Source: Bradyrhizobium sp. G127
Lineage (GTDB): Bacteria > Pseudomonadota > Alphaproteobacteria > Rhizobiales > Xanthobacteraceae
Assembly (NCBI RefSeq): GCF_021502575.1
Contig: NZ_JAKFGN010000003.1
Location: forward strand, 1 to 64,000
Direction of reading: 5' to 3'
Length of the DNA: 64,000 nucleotides
The notes under the pieces are model-generated. The model worked only from the letters and a program-made list of their open reading frames with translations. It was not told the DNA's origin and did not search any database. Positions 9,602-18,203 of the stretch are shown piece after piece; the stretch's first letter is position 1; each line of letters begins with the position of its first letter. Made by a program: the position numbers and the translations under genes.

Positions 9602-11278
9602 ATGAGCTCGCTGTCGGCCACCATTCAGGACGTTTTCAACGAGCCGGGCTGCGGCAAGAATGCGAACAAATCGGAGGCCGAGCGCAAGAAGGGTTGCACC
9701 AAGCAGCTTCAGCCGGGCGGTGCTGCGGGCGGCTGCGCCTTTGACGGTGCCAAAATCGCACTCCAGCCGCTGACCGACGTTGCCCATCTCGTCCATGGTC
9801 CGATCGCCTGCGAAGGTAATTCCTGGGATAATCGCGGCGCCAGATCGTCTGGCTCCGATATCTGGCGCACGGGATTTACCACCGACATCAATGAAACCGA
9901 TGTTGTGTTCGGCGGCGAGAAGCGCCTCTACAAGGCGGTCAAGGAAATCATCGAGAAGTACGACCCGCCGGCGGTCTTTGTTTATCAGACCTGCGTTCCC
10001 GCGATGATCGGCGACGATATCAATGCGGTCTGCAAGGCGGCCTCAGTCAAATTCAACAAGCCCGTCATTCCGGTCAATTCCCCCGGCTTTGTCGGTCCTA
10101 AGAATCTCGGCAACAAGCTTGCCGGCGAAGCTTTGCTCGAGCATGTGATCGGAACGGAAGAGCCGGATTATACCACGCCCTACGACCTCAACATCATCGG
10201 GGAATACAATCTGTCGGGCGAATTGTGGCAGGTGAAGCCGCTGCTGGACGAACTTGGCATTCGCATTCTGTCCTGCATCTCGGGCGATGGAAAATATCGC
10301 GAGGTGGCCTATTCGCATCGCGCACGCGCGGCGATGATGGTGTGCTCGAAGGCCATGATCAACGTGGCGCGCAAGATGGAAGAGCGCTACGGCATCCCGT
10401 TCTTCGAAGGATCGTTCTACGGCATCGAGGATTCCAGCGATTCGCTGCGGGAAATCGCGCGGCTTCTGATCGAGCGCGGCGCGCCTGCCGAATTGATGGA
10501 GCGGACCGAGAAAGTGATCGCGCGCGAAGAGGCGCGGGCCTGGGCCGCGATCGAGCCTTACAAGCCGCGCTTCAAGGACAAGAAGGTTCTGCTCATCACC
10601 GGCGGCGTCAAGTCGTGGTCGGTTGTTGCGGCTCTTCAGGAAGCCGGTCTCGAACTGGTCGGGACCAGCGTGAAGAAGTCCACCAAGGAGGACAAGGAGC
10701 GCATCAAGGAACTGATGGGCCAGGACGCCCACATGATCGACGATATGGCGCCGCGTGAAATGTACAAGATGCTCAAGGACGCCAAGGCAGACATCATGCT
10801 CTCGGGCGGCAAGTCGCAGTTCGTCGCCTTGAAAGCGGCGATGCCCTGGCTCGATATCAATCAGGAGCGCAGCCACGCCTACATGGGTTACGTGGGCATG
10901 GTGAAGCTGGTGCAGGAGATCGACAAGGCGCTGTTCAACCCAATGTGGGAGCAGCTTCGTCGGCCGGCGCCATGGGACGATGAAGCAAATAGCTGGCAGA
11001 CCAGGGCGATGGTGCAGATGGCCGCCGAGGCTGCTGCCTTGGCCGCCGACCCGGAGCGTGCCGAGCAGGTCCGGCGGGCCAGGAAGATCTGTAACTGCAA
11101 GACTGTCCATCTTGGAACGATCGAGGATGCGATCCACGCGCATGCGCTGACGACGGTGGATGGCATACGTGAGCAAACCAACGCCTCGGGCGGCTGTGGC
11201 GCCTGTTCGATCCGGCTTGACGAGATCCTCGCAACGATGCCGCCAGTATCCGCACCCATGCTTGTTGCGGCGGAATAG
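9602..11278 (+). CDS. nifE: NifE, FeMo-co scaffold subunit
   Basis: A 558-residue NifE, homologous to NifD. Cysteines in GCTKQLQPGGAAGGCAFDG, HGPIACEGNSWDNRG and QTCVPAMIGDD fit cluster ligands. It forms the NifE2N2 scaffold on which NifB-co matures to FeMo-co. The last about 100 residues form an extra domain with CNCKTVHLG and GGCGACSIRLDEIL, a BFD-like 2Fe-2S type motif seen at the end of some alphaproteobacterial NifE. A clear ribosome binding site (GGAGAG) precedes the ATG. Confidence 0.97.
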   Translation: MSSLSATIQDVFNEPGCGKNANKSEAERKKGCTKQLQPGGAAGGCAFDGAKIALQPLTDVAHLVHGPIACEGNSWDNRGARSSGSDIWRTGFTTDINETDVVFGGEKRLYKAVKEIIEKYDPPAVFVYQTCVPAMIGDDINAVCKAASVKFNKPVIPVNSPGFVGPKNLGNKLAGEALLEHVIGTEEPDYTTPYDLNIIGEYNLSGELWQVKPLLDELGIRILSCISGDGKYREVAYSHRARAAMMVCSKAMINVARKMEERYGIPFFEGSFYGIEDSSDSLREIARLLIERGAPAELMERTEKVIAREEARAWAAIEPYKPRFKDKKVLLITGGVKSWSVVAALQEAGLELVGTSVKKSTKEDKERIKELMGQDAHMIDDMAPREMYKMLKDAKADIMLSGGKSQFVALKAAMPWLDINQERSHAYMGYVGMVKLVQEIDKALFNPMWEQLRRPAPWDDEANSWQTRAMVQMAAEAAALAADPERAEQVRRARKICNCKTVHLGTIEDAIHAHALTTVDGIREQTNASGGCGACSIRLDEILATMPPVSAPMLVAAE

Positions 11279-11286
11279 GGGCGGCG

Positions 11287-12675
11287 ATGGCAACCGTCAC
11301 CGTCAGCAAGAAGGCTTGCTCGGTTAATCCGCTAAAGATGAGTCAGCCGATCGGTGCTGCATTTGCATTTCTTGGTCTGCGCGGATCGATGCCGCTGTTG
11401 CACGGTTCGCAAGGCTGCACCTCCTTCGGACTGACGCTGTTCGTGCGGCACTTCAAGGAAAACGTGCCGATGCAGACGACGGCCATGAGCGAAGTGGCGA
11501 CGGTGCTCGGCGGCTATGAAAATGTCGAGCAGGCTGTCCTGAACATCTACAACAAGCAGAAGCCTGAAATCATCGGCATTTGCTCCACCGGCGTCACCGA
11601 AACCAAGGGCGATGACGTTGAAGGCTACATCAAGCTGATCCGCGAGAAGCATCCTCAACTCGCGAAGTATCCGCTGGTCTATATCTCGACGCCAGATTTC
11701 AAGGACGCGTTTCAGGACGGCTGGGAAAAGGCCGTCGCGCGCATGGTCGAGGTGCTGGTCGAAGAGCCGAAGGCTGATGCACCGCGCGATCCGGCGCGGG
11801 TCAATGTTCTTCCGGGATGTCATCTCACACCGGGCGATCTCGACGAGTTGCGCATCATCATTGAGGACTTTGGATTGAAGCCGTCCTTCCTGCCGGATAT
11901 CGCGGGCTCGCTTGATGGACATATCCCCGAAGACTTCAGTCCGACGACGATCGGCGGCATTGGCCTTGAGGAAATCGCCTCCATGGGGCAGGCGTCATGG
12001 ACGATTACTATCGGTGCCCAGATGGAGCGCGCAGCCGAGGCGCTGAAGAAAAAGACGGGTGTTCCGTTCAGGCTGTTCGAGCGCCTTTGCGGCCTCATTC
12101 CAAATGATGAATTCATCATATTCCTGAGCGAGATCAGCGGCCGGCCGGTGCCGCTGAAATATCGCCGCCAGCGCGGACAATTGGCGGACGCGATGCTGGA
12201 TGCGCATTTCCACACCGGTGGCCGCAAGCTCGCGATCGGCGCCGAGCCGGACCTCTTGTACGATCTGGGCAGCGTGTTGCAGGAGATGGGCATGACCGTG
12301 GCTGCTGCCGTGACGACGACCCAGTCACCGGTGCTGGAGCGCCTCAAGGCTGACGAAGTCTTGATCGGAGACCTCGAAGATCTTGAGAAGCGCGCGGCGG
12401 CACAGGGATGCGATCTGCTGATCACGCATTCGCATGGCCGGCAGGCCGCGGCGAGGCTGAATATCCCCTTCTACCGCGCGGGCTTTCCGATGTTCGACCG
12501 GCTCGGCGCAGGTCATCAGCTTCTGGTCGGCTATCGCGGCACGCGCGATTTGATTTTTGATATCGCCAACATGATCCTTGCTGATCAAGAAGAGAATCGC
12601 CAGCCGACACCCGATACCTGGCGCCTCAATGGCACCGCGTCGCAAGATGCCGTGCCCGCAGCTGCAACGCATTGA
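11287..12675 (+). CDS. nifN: NifN, FeMo-co scaffold subunit
   Basis: A 462-residue NifN, homologous to NifK and partner of NifE. It begins with SKKACSVNPLKMSQPIGAAFAFLGLRG and carries LLHGSQGCTSFG, where a P-cluster-type cysteine is kept, and ICSTGVTETKGDD. It starts 8 bases after nifE and is followed by nifX after 18 bases. The C-terminus is Ala/Thr-rich and variable. Confidence 0.97.
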   Translation: MATVTVSKKACSVNPLKMSQPIGAAFAFLGLRGSMPLLHGSQGCTSFGLTLFVRHFKENVPMQTTAMSEVATVLGGYENVEQAVLNIYNKQKPEIIGICSTGVTETKGDDVEGYIKLIREKHPQLAKYPLVYISTPDFKDAFQDGWEKAVARMVEVLVEEPKADAPRDPARVNVLPGCHLTPGDLDELRIIIEDFGLKPSFLPDIAGSLDGHIPEDFSPTTIGGIGLEEIASMGQASWTITIGAQMERAAEALKKKTGVPFRLFERLCGLIPNDEFIIFLSEISGRPVPLKYRRQRGQLADAMLDAHFHTGGRKLAIGAEPDLLYDLGSVLQEMGMTVAAAVTTTQSPVLERLKADEVLIGDLEDLEKRAAAQGCDLLITHSHGRQAAARLNIPFYRAGFPMFDRLGAGHQLLVGYRGTRDLIFDIANMILADQEENRQPTPDTWRLNGTASQDAVPAAATH

Positions 12676-12693
12676 CGCCGAGCGGAGAGAACC

Positions 12694-13089
12694 ATGAAAA
12701 TCGCATTCGCAACCCAGGACCTGAAACGCGTGGACGCTCATTTCGGTTGGGCGAAGAACATCGCGATTTATGAGATCGGTCCGCAAGGACACCGCTTTCT
12801 TGAGGCCATCCAGTTCGATGGTGATCTCAAGGAAGACGGCAACGAAGACAAGCTCGCCCCGAAGATCGAGGCGATCAAGGATTGCGCCATTCTCTATGTC
12901 GCAGCCATCGGTGGCTCGGGCGCGGCGCGGGTGGTTGCGAGCAACATTCATCCCATGAAGGTGAATCAGCCGGAAGAGATCACGGATCTCCTTCTCAAGC
13001 TGGAGGACGTGTTGAAGGGAACGCCGCCGCCTTGGCTGCGCAAGGCGCTGTCGAAGGACCAGGAACGAACTCTCGATTTCGAGGACTAG
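12694..13089 (+). CDS. nifX: NifX, FeMo-co precursor carrier
   Basis: A 131-residue protein of the NifX/NafY fold: [28 protein letters not shown], then [25 protein letters not shown]. NifX binds NifB-co or a later precursor and passes it between NifB, NifEN and apo-nitrogenase. It follows nifN closely and is followed by the DUF269 gene after 8 bases, the usual nifENX order. Confidence 0.96.
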   Translation: MKIAFATQDLKRVDAHFGWAKNIAIYEIGPQGHRFLEAIQFDGDLKEDGNEDKLAPKIEAIKDCAILYVAAIGGSGAARVVASNIHPMKVNQPEEITDLLLKLEDVLKGTPPPWLRKALSKDQERTLDFED

Positions 13090-13097
13090 TGAAAAAC

Positions 13098-13568
13098 ATG
13101 GCTGAGCTCGCTACAGTAATCGAAGAAAATCCCGCTGCGGAAGCGCCCTTCATCAAGGAGCTCGTCAAGGTCTGGCGCGCCCAGGACAGTCACGGCGCAT
13201 GGGAGAGCAAGGCAGATCTCGTTCTTCTTGAGCCTTATATTCTGGACAAGGAGGCCCGCCGGGCGCTCCCCATCATCGGCGATCCTGATCCGGAGACGAT
13301 CTGGCGGCTTGAACTGTTTTTCAATGCTGTGGCGCTGTCCATCGAGCGGGCGACGGGCGTGATGGTTTCGCCAATGCTGAAGATGAGCCACGAGGGCTTC
13401 GGGCGCATGGTTCTGATCGGGGGGCGATTGATCGTCGTCAACAAGCAGCTTCGTGACGTTCACCGGTTTGGTTTCGATAGCCTCGCCAAGCTGGCGCAGG
13501 AAGGCGAGAAGCACGTCAACGCCGGCATCGAGATGATCGAAAAATTCAAAGCCGTTGCAGAATACTGA
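13098..13568 (+). CDS. NifX-associated protein (DUF269)
   Basis: A 156-residue protein of the DUF269 family that almost always follows nifX. Recognisable parts are [43 protein letters not shown] and [31 protein letters not shown]. Its biochemical role is not settled; its position points to FeMo-co assembly. The ATG at 13098 is used; an in-frame GTG at 13089 overlaps the nifX stop and could also start it. Confidence 0.93.
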   Translation: MAELATVIEENPAAEAPFIKELVKVWRAQDSHGAWESKADLVLLEPYILDKEARRALPIIGDPDPETIWRLELFFNAVALSIERATGVMVSPMLKMSHEGFGRMVLIGGRLIVVNKQLRDVHRFGFDSLAKLAQEGEKHVNAGIEMIEKFKAVAEY

Positions 13569-13576
13569 GGTGAGCG

Positions 13577-13777
13577 ATGAGTGATCTGGAAACCCTGAAG
13601 GCCGAAATCAAGAAGCTGTCTGCAAGGGCAATGGATGCCAAGATGAATCTGCACGACTTGTCGGAGGAGCTGCCCATCAACTGGCAGTCGATCCTGGATG
13701 TCGCGCAGCGGGCTCACGATGCCTTCGCGGTTCTCGAGGAGAAGCGTGCGGTCCTGAAGAGTCTTGAATCGGCCTAG
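13577..13777 (+). CDS. CCE_0567-type small nif-associated protein
   Basis: A 66-residue, highly charged, mainly helical protein ([33 protein letters not shown]) of the small family seen between the DUF269 gene and fdxB in many nif clusters. A cyanobacterial member, CCE_0567, is reported as a helical-hairpin metal-binding protein. Here the DLSEELP turn is kept. Its ribosome binding site is GAGGTGAGCG. Role in nitrogen fixation not established. Confidence 0.85.
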   Translation: MSDLETLKAEIKKLSARAMDAKMNLHDLSEELPINWQSILDVAQRAHDAFAVLEEKRAVLKSLESA

Positions 13778-13796
13778 CTCAGAGGCTTCTGCAATC

Positions 13797-14084
13797 ATGA
13801 CGAATGCCACCCGAGACGGCCGTGACTGGAAGCCCGAGTATCTGCTCGCAATCGACGAGAAGAAGTGCATCGGGTGCGGCCGATGCTTCAAGGTGTGTGG
13901 CCGCGACGTGATGACCCTCAAGGGCCTCACCGACGAAGGTGAGTTCGTCGATCTGGATGACGACGAGGACGATGAGATCGAGAAAAAAATCATGGTCATG
14001 AACGATCAGGGCGCCTGCATCGGCTGCGGTGCCTGCGCCCGCGTGTGCCCGACAAATTGTCAGACCCATGCCGCGGCGGAGTAG
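13797..14084 (+). CDS. fdxB: FdxB, nif-specific ferredoxin III
   Basis: A 95-residue two-cluster ferredoxin. The first motif is [15 protein letters not shown], the second [15 protein letters not shown], separated by an acidic loop ([13 protein letters not shown]), the pattern of the nif-specific type III ferredoxins. It starts 19 bases after the preceding stop; an in-frame TTG at 13764 lies within the previous gene. It closes the nifHDKENX unit. Reading continues in the same frame for 62 codons after the TAG (see next entry). Confidence 0.95.
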   Translation: MTNATRDGRDWKPEYLLAIDEKKCIGCGRCFKVCGRDVMTLKGLTDEGEFVDLDDDEDDEIEKKIMVMNDQGACIGCGACARVCPTNCQTHAAAE

Positions 14085-14270
14085 CGCAAGGATCAGCCAT
14101 TTTATTATCTGTTTGCCGGAAACGACCAAGCGTCCTATGTTACCTATGTCCCGGAGCAGAATTTGCTGGCCGATATTTCCGACGAGCCTGTTACTCATCC
14201 GCAAATCGACGATATCTTCGAACGCGATGAAAGCGGTTGCTATCGACGGCGTAATATCACGATGAACTGA
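14085..14270 (+). other. Protein-like reading frame directly after the fdxB amber stop
   Basis: In frame with fdxB, 61 codons follow the TAG before a TGA at 14268-14270. They encode KDQPFYYLFAGNDQASYV..., then VPEQNLLADISDEPVTH and IDDIFERDESGCYRRRNITMN. The composition is protein-like, with aromatic and acidic residues and no low-complexity, but there is no ATG, GTG or TTG near its start. It may be a gene that lost its start, a read-through tail of fdxB, or chance. I cannot assign a function. Confidence 0.35.
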
Positions 14271-14328
14271 GTCGGTGATTGGTTCCCAAGGAATTCCGTG
14301 GTCGCCTGCTCGGGAGCGATGTTGGGAA

Positions 14329-14643
14329 CTACTCGATTCCTTGTTCTCGCGCCTTCCACATGGCGGCAATCCGGAACCGTTCATTGATGGCGGCCGGACT
14401 AGCCAGAATTTGAGCTTCCGCTTCCTTGAATGCATTTGTAACGATTTCAGCCTCCTCGCGCGTCAGCGCGACGCGGCCGGCCATGTGAGTCGCTTCGGGC
14501 AGCACCACCCAGATCGCACGTTTGTTGGGGTGCAGCTTCACTTCGATAAGTTCAAAGGCCTCGAGCTGTCCTTCGAGGCAGATGGCCAGTCCGATCACTT
14601 CCAGCTTTCGTCCGTCCTGCGTGATCTTCACGAGTGTCGGCAT
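14329..14643 (-). CDS. Unknown protein in nif region (104 aa)
   Basis: A 104-residue soluble protein, not recognised. It starts MPTLVKITQDGRKLEVIGLAICLEGQLEAFELIEV and has an alpha-helical C-terminal half (REEAEIVTNAFKEAEAQILASPAAINERFRIAAMWKAREQ). A good ribosome binding site (GGAGAA) precedes the ATG. It is the last of four minus-strand genes (16333 to 14329) whose spacing of 2 to 90 bases suggests one operon with the sulfurtransferase. Confidence 0.7.
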   Translation of the reverse strand: MPTLVKITQDGRKLEVIGLAICLEGQLEAFELIEVKLHPNKRAIWVVLPEATHMAGRVALTREEAEIVTNAFKEAEAQILASPAAINERFRIAAMWKAREQGIE

Positions 14644-14645
14644 CG

Positions 14646-14909
14646 TTATTCTCCGTCTTGTGCGGCGAGCCAGCTATAGCCGCCCTGATCCCAGAGTTGG
14701 GCGAGAGTCTGATCCGGCTTCCAGTCAGGATACTGAGTTCTGATTGCATCATAGTCGGCGCGAAAACGTAGCGCATCCTCGCCGCGCAAATGCGCGGCAA
14801 CGCGATCGGCCTTTGACCGCAAGACGAATGAGGCGCCATCGTCCGCTGTCAAAAGCTTGTAGTCTTCACCTTCGCAGATCAGGCTGTCCGATGTTCGCGT
14901 GACGCTCAT
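14646..14909 (-). CDS. Unknown small protein in nif region (87 aa)
   Basis: An 87-residue protein, not recognised: MSVTRTSDSLICEGEDYKLLTADDGASFVLRSKADRVAAHLRG..., ending in the tryptophan-rich YPDWKPDQTLAQLWDQGGYSWLAAQ. The ATG at 14909 is preferred over the one at 14915 because GGAGAGG lies 7 bases before it. It ends 3 bases before the next gene on the same strand, so the two are very likely co-translated. Confidence 0.65.
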   Translation of the reverse strand: MSVTRTSDSLICEGEDYKLLTADDGASFVLRSKADRVAAHLRGEDALRFRADYDAIRTQYPDWKPDQTLAQLWDQGGYSWLAAQDGE

Positions 14910-14933
14910 CAGCATACCTCTCCGTCGATTCTC

Positions 14934-15791
14934 TTAAGCAGCGACTGCCGGCGTATCCTCGGCCAGCCCCCATTCCGCCCAGGATCCATCGTAGACGGCA
15001 GCGGTCTTGTGCCCGAGCAGATAGAGCGCGAGCGTCACCACACATGAGCTAATGCCGGAGGCGCATGTCGTCACGACCGGACGCTCAAGATCGATCCCGG
15101 CTGCCGCAAATCGTGCGGTCAGCGCGTCCGGGGTAAGGAATGCGCCCGTGTCGGGGTGAATGAGATCGGCCCACGGAATGTTTGTGGCGTTCGGGATGTG
15201 GCCGAGCTTCTTGAATGGAAAGACGTCTTCCTGAGTTCCATCGAATTTGCCGGGGCCGCGCGCGTCGATCACTTGCGCCGCGCCGGTCGCGAGATTGTCC
15301 CGCATGTCGCCGAGGTCGCGAACCAGCATGGAATTGTAGGTTGCCGAGAATGATTTTGGTTCTGGCCGCACCATGGCCATATCGCTCGGCAATTTCTCCT
15401 TAATCCATTTTCCATAGCCGCCGTCGAGCAAAGCAACGTTGTGATAGCCGAAGACCCGGAACATCCACCATACCCGCGCTGCAGCGGCTCCTCCGCACAA
15501 CCGGTCATAAACGATGACCCGGTCTCCGTCACCGATCCCGAGCAGTCCGACTTTCTTTGCAAAGTCAGCCGCATTGGGAAGCATGTGTGGAAGCGGATTG
15601 GACTTGTCCGCCACATGATCGATGTCGAAATGCACCGAGCCGGGAAGATGACGTCCACGATACTGGGTACGTCCATCGAGATTGGTGCTGGAGTGATGCC
15701 AAGTGCAGTCGAGGATCTTGATATCCGGCTCTGAAAGATGCTCCGCAAGCCATTCGGTGCTTACCAGCGCTTCTGGATTTGCAAAGGTCAT
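14934..15791 (-). CDS. sseA: Thiosulfate/3-mercaptopyruvate sulfurtransferase
   Basis: A 285-residue two-domain rhodanese. The N-terminal domain has ILDCTWH and RGRHLPGSVHFDIDHVAD; the C-terminal domain has VIDARGPGKFDGT and the active-site loop TCASGISSCVVTLAL with the catalytic cysteine. Such enzymes move sulfane sulfur and could feed Fe-S assembly in this nif setting (inference). The ATG at 15791 follows GGAGAAAAG and gives the usual family length; longer in-frame starts are unlikely. A NifA-type site lies only 15 bases before the start. Confidence 0.9.
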   Translation of the reverse strand: MTFANPEALVSTEWLAEHLSEPDIKILDCTWHHSSTNLDGRTQYRGRHLPGSVHFDIDHVADKSNPLPHMLPNAADFAKKVGLLGIGDGDRVIVYDRLCGGAAAARVWWMFRVFGYHNVALLDGGYGKWIKEKLPSDMAMVRPEPKSFSATYNSMLVRDLGDMRDNLATGAAQVIDARGPGKFDGTQEDVFPFKKLGHIPNATNIPWADLIHPDTGAFLTPDALTARFAAAGIDLERPVVTTCASGISSCVVTLALYLLGHKTAAVYDGSWAEWGLAEDTPAVAA

Positions 15792-15805
15792 ATGACTTTT
15801 CTCCA

Positions 15806-15821
15806 TGTCGGAAACCCGACA
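15806..15821. promoter_or_regulatory. NifA-type activator site upstream of sseA
   Basis: TGTCGGAAACCCGACA is an extended dyad TGTCG-N6-CGACA and is identical to the site at 37141-37156. It lies immediately before sseA on the minus strand and no -24/-12 element lies between, so its target is uncertain. Confidence 0.6.
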
Positions 15822-15877
15822 ACTGTCGCCAACGGGACATCCACTTAGCTGTTGCGATCGCCGCGGCCGGATCGGTG

Positions 15878-16333
15878 TTATGTGGCGGGCATCGGATAAC
15901 CAGTGCGTGGCCGTGTATCGTAGTATTCCGGCCGCTCGGGCCATCCGCCCTCGGTGATAAAACGAAACGCTGTGATTTTGACCGGCGCCCCTTGCGAGAA
16001 GGAAACCTCGCTGAACTTGATCTCTCGATTGCCGGGACCCGCGGAAAAATCGGCAACGACGGTCCCATCCGCCTTCTGGGCCCGTGCGAAGCCCGGCGTG
16101 CCCACGCTGCTTGCATTGACGGGATTTGCAGCGAAGACGGGATTTTCCAAACCATCCGCCACCGCGCCAAAGGCCGGGGAGGCAAAGGTAAATGTCGCCA
16201 GCGGCGCGCTGCGGTCGACAGGCTGATCCGCGGTGATGGGACGCGCGACCGAATAGACGGTCAGCTTGCCTCCGTCCAGCAACGCCTTCAGTTCATCCAA
16301 GGAACAGGAGGTGAAATCCTGTGTGACATTCAT
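15878..16333 (-). CDS. Unknown protein in nif region (151 aa)
   Basis: A 151-residue protein that I do not recognise. It begins MNVTQDFTSCSLDELKALLDGGKLTVYSV and is rich in small residues and beta-type segments (GPGNREIKFSEVSFSQGAPVKITAFRFITEGG), ending in PEYYDTRPRTGYPMPAT. There is no clear signal peptide. The ATG at 16333 has GGAG 6 bases before it; an in-frame ATG at 16345 is an alternative. It is probably the first gene of the unit running through sseA. Confidence 0.65.
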   Translation of the reverse strand: MNVTQDFTSCSLDELKALLDGGKLTVYSVARPITADQPVDRSAPLATFTFASPAFGAVADGLENPVFAANPVNASSVGTPGFARAQKADGTVVADFSAGPGNREIKFSEVSFSQGAPVKITAFRFITEGGWPERPEYYDTRPRTGYPMPAT

Positions 16334-16369
16334 GTCAATCTCCATACGCCAGTGCGTTACGTATGGGAT

Positions 16370-16385
16370 ATCAAGTTCTGTGCCA
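16370..16385 (-). promoter_or_regulatory. Weak sigma54-like element upstream of the 151-aa gene
   Basis: On the minus strand TGGCACAGAACTTGAT has a perfect -24 box but GA where sigma54 promoters have GC at -12. The position, 37 bases before the start, is right. Kept as a weak candidate only. Confidence 0.3.
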
Positions 16386-16562
16386 GTTCAGCGCCGGCCA
16401 AAATGGGGCCGGAGACGTCGGAAAACAGATTTCAGCGGGACATTTGCCGATGCCAAAGGCTGTCGCAAACCGGGCTGGGCGTTTTCCGACATCTGCGTCG
16501 CGGACGGGATTTTGCGCGAATCTTGCAGAGCCCTGTCCGATGGGCGCGAAGAAGGTTGGGCG

Positions 16563-18203
16563 ATGCTGGATACGGCGATCATTGGCGGTGGATTGTGTGG
16601 TCTCGTTCTGGCGAGGAACCTGCACCGGAAAGGCCGCGCCGTTGCTCTGTTCGAGGGGCGTGAACGGCTGGGCGGACGCATCCTGTCAGTTGCAAGCGCG
16701 GGATCCGGCCTGGCGATGGATCTCGGTCCCACCTGGTTCTGGCCGGACACCCAGCCGCTTCTGAAGAGTTTGATTGCTGAGCTGGGACTTGTCGATATCC
16801 CGCAGCATGACGACGGTTCAATGCTCCACCTGAACGATCCGGAAAAAATGCCGGAGCGCATCAAGGGAAAAAATATTCACGAAGGAGCGCATCGCCTTCA
16901 GAGTGGCATGGCGCAGCTTGTCGATGCGCTTGCCGCCGAATTGCCGCCTGGCCTCGCCCATCTTGGTCATGTGCTCTCCCGTGTCGGCGATGGCGGCGAT
17001 TACGTTGTCCTGACATTTGCTGCGGGAGACGACATTGTTGATGTTGAAGCACGTCGCGTTGTGCTTGCGGTTCCGCCGCGGTTGTTGGCAGAGCAGGTTC
17101 GCTTTGAACCCGAGCTTGACGACGCGACGCGGGAAGCCATGCGCGACGCCGACACGTGGATGGCGGCGCAGGCCAAGGTGGTGATCGGTTACGATCGTCC
17201 GTTATGGCGCGAGGCCGGCCAGTCCGGAAACGCATTCGTGACCCATGAACAGGCGGTGATCGGCGAAATATTCGACGCCTGCGATATGGATTCAGCAAAG
17301 GCGGCGCTGGGAGGATTTCTCGCCTTGTCGCCGGAGTTGCGCGCGAGTTTCAACGACGGCTTGCCGATGCTGATGGACAATCAGATGGCGCAGGTCTTCG
17401 GCTCGGTGCTTGAACAAGGCGAACAGCATTATCAGGATTGGGCAATAGAGCCGTTTACCTGCAGCACGCTCGATCGCAACTCTTCCCGGACAGAGCATGC
17501 CGGCGCCGCCAACCCGATGCTGCGCCGGGCGCAGTGGGACGGGAAGCTGTGCCTTGGCGGTTCGGAAACCGCGCACCGCAGCGCCGGCTATCTTGAAGGC
17601 GCGCTTGAGGCGGCGCATCGAATTGAGGGCGCGCTTAGCCGCGTCCGCGGCCGCATGGAGATCGGGGTATCGGATACTCGCGCCGTGAACGATGGTGCTG
17701 CTTCAATCAATGCCGTGAGCCTCGCCCGGTTCAGAGCATGGGTCGCAGCGCAAGGAGATGCGGCGTTCGACGATTACCGTCATCGCCTCAATCGCAGCCT
17801 TGCTGTCCAGCAGAGAGATCAACTCACACAGCGGGCCATTCTCGAATCGATGGAAGAGATTTTCGACAGCGCGCTAGCGGTGCTCGGCGGCCTGGCTTTC
17901 GATATGAGCGGTGTTACGGTTGAGCGCGGCCGTTCATCGCTCACTCCGGATGTGCAGCGGCCGTTCGGCGAACTCATGCAGTCCCTTATGGATGACGTTA
18001 TCGCTTTCAACCGGACATCGTGTGCGTTGTCGAATTTCCCCGATGAGCATCGCTTATCGGAGGAATATACCCAGGTGATTTTACGTGACATCGCCGCCGC
18101 TTGGCAGGCGTTCTCGCTGTCCGCCAACCGCATGCTTTTGGCCAAGGCGGATGCTACGGATCGCCGCTTTCCAGCAGGAGGGCTGACAAGCGTTTCGTCA
18201 TGA
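16563..18203 (+). CDS. FAD-dependent amine-oxidase-like protein
   Basis: A 546-residue flavoprotein. The N-terminus holds the dinucleotide motif AIIGGGLCGLVLARNLHRKGRAVALFEGRERLGGR, then LDLGPTWFWPDTQPLL, as in the monoamine oxidase/phytoene desaturase fold. The flavin-binding end region is LCLGGSETAHRSAGYLEGALEAAHR. A further 130 residues of helical sequence follow that are not part of the core. Substrate unknown. The start overlaps nothing upstream; the stop overlaps the Rieske gene by 4 bases, so the two proteins are probably an electron-transfer pair. Confidence 0.8.
   Translation: MLDTAIIGGGLCGLVLARNLHRKGRAVALFEGRERLGGRILSVASAGSGLAMDLGPTWFWPDTQPLLKSLIAELGLVDIPQHDDGSMLHLNDPEKMPERIKGKNIHEGAHRLQSGMAQLVDALAAELPPGLAHLGHVLSRVGDGGDYVVLTFAAGDDIVDVEARRVVLAVPPRLLAEQVRFEPELDDATREAMRDADTWMAAQAKVVIGYDRPLWREAGQSGNAFVTHEQAVIGEIFDACDMDSAKAALGGFLALSPELRASFNDGLPMLMDNQMAQVFGSVLEQGEQHYQDWAIEPFTCSTLDRNSSRTEHAGAANPMLRRAQWDGKLCLGGSETAHRSAGYLEGALEAAHRIEGALSRVRGRMEIGVSDTRAVNDGAASINAVSLARFRAWVAAQGDAAFDDYRHRLNRSLAVQQRDQLTQRAILESMEEIFDSALAVLGGLAFDMSGVTVERGRSSLTPDVQRPFGELMQSLMDDVIAFNRTSCALSNFPDEHRLSEEYTQVILRDIAAAWQAFSLSANRMLLAKADATDRRFPAGGLTSVSS

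Noticed and set aside
10043-11293. Minus-strand open frame of 416 codons opposite nifE
   Set aside because: Complete overlap with nifE and composition of an antisense shadow.
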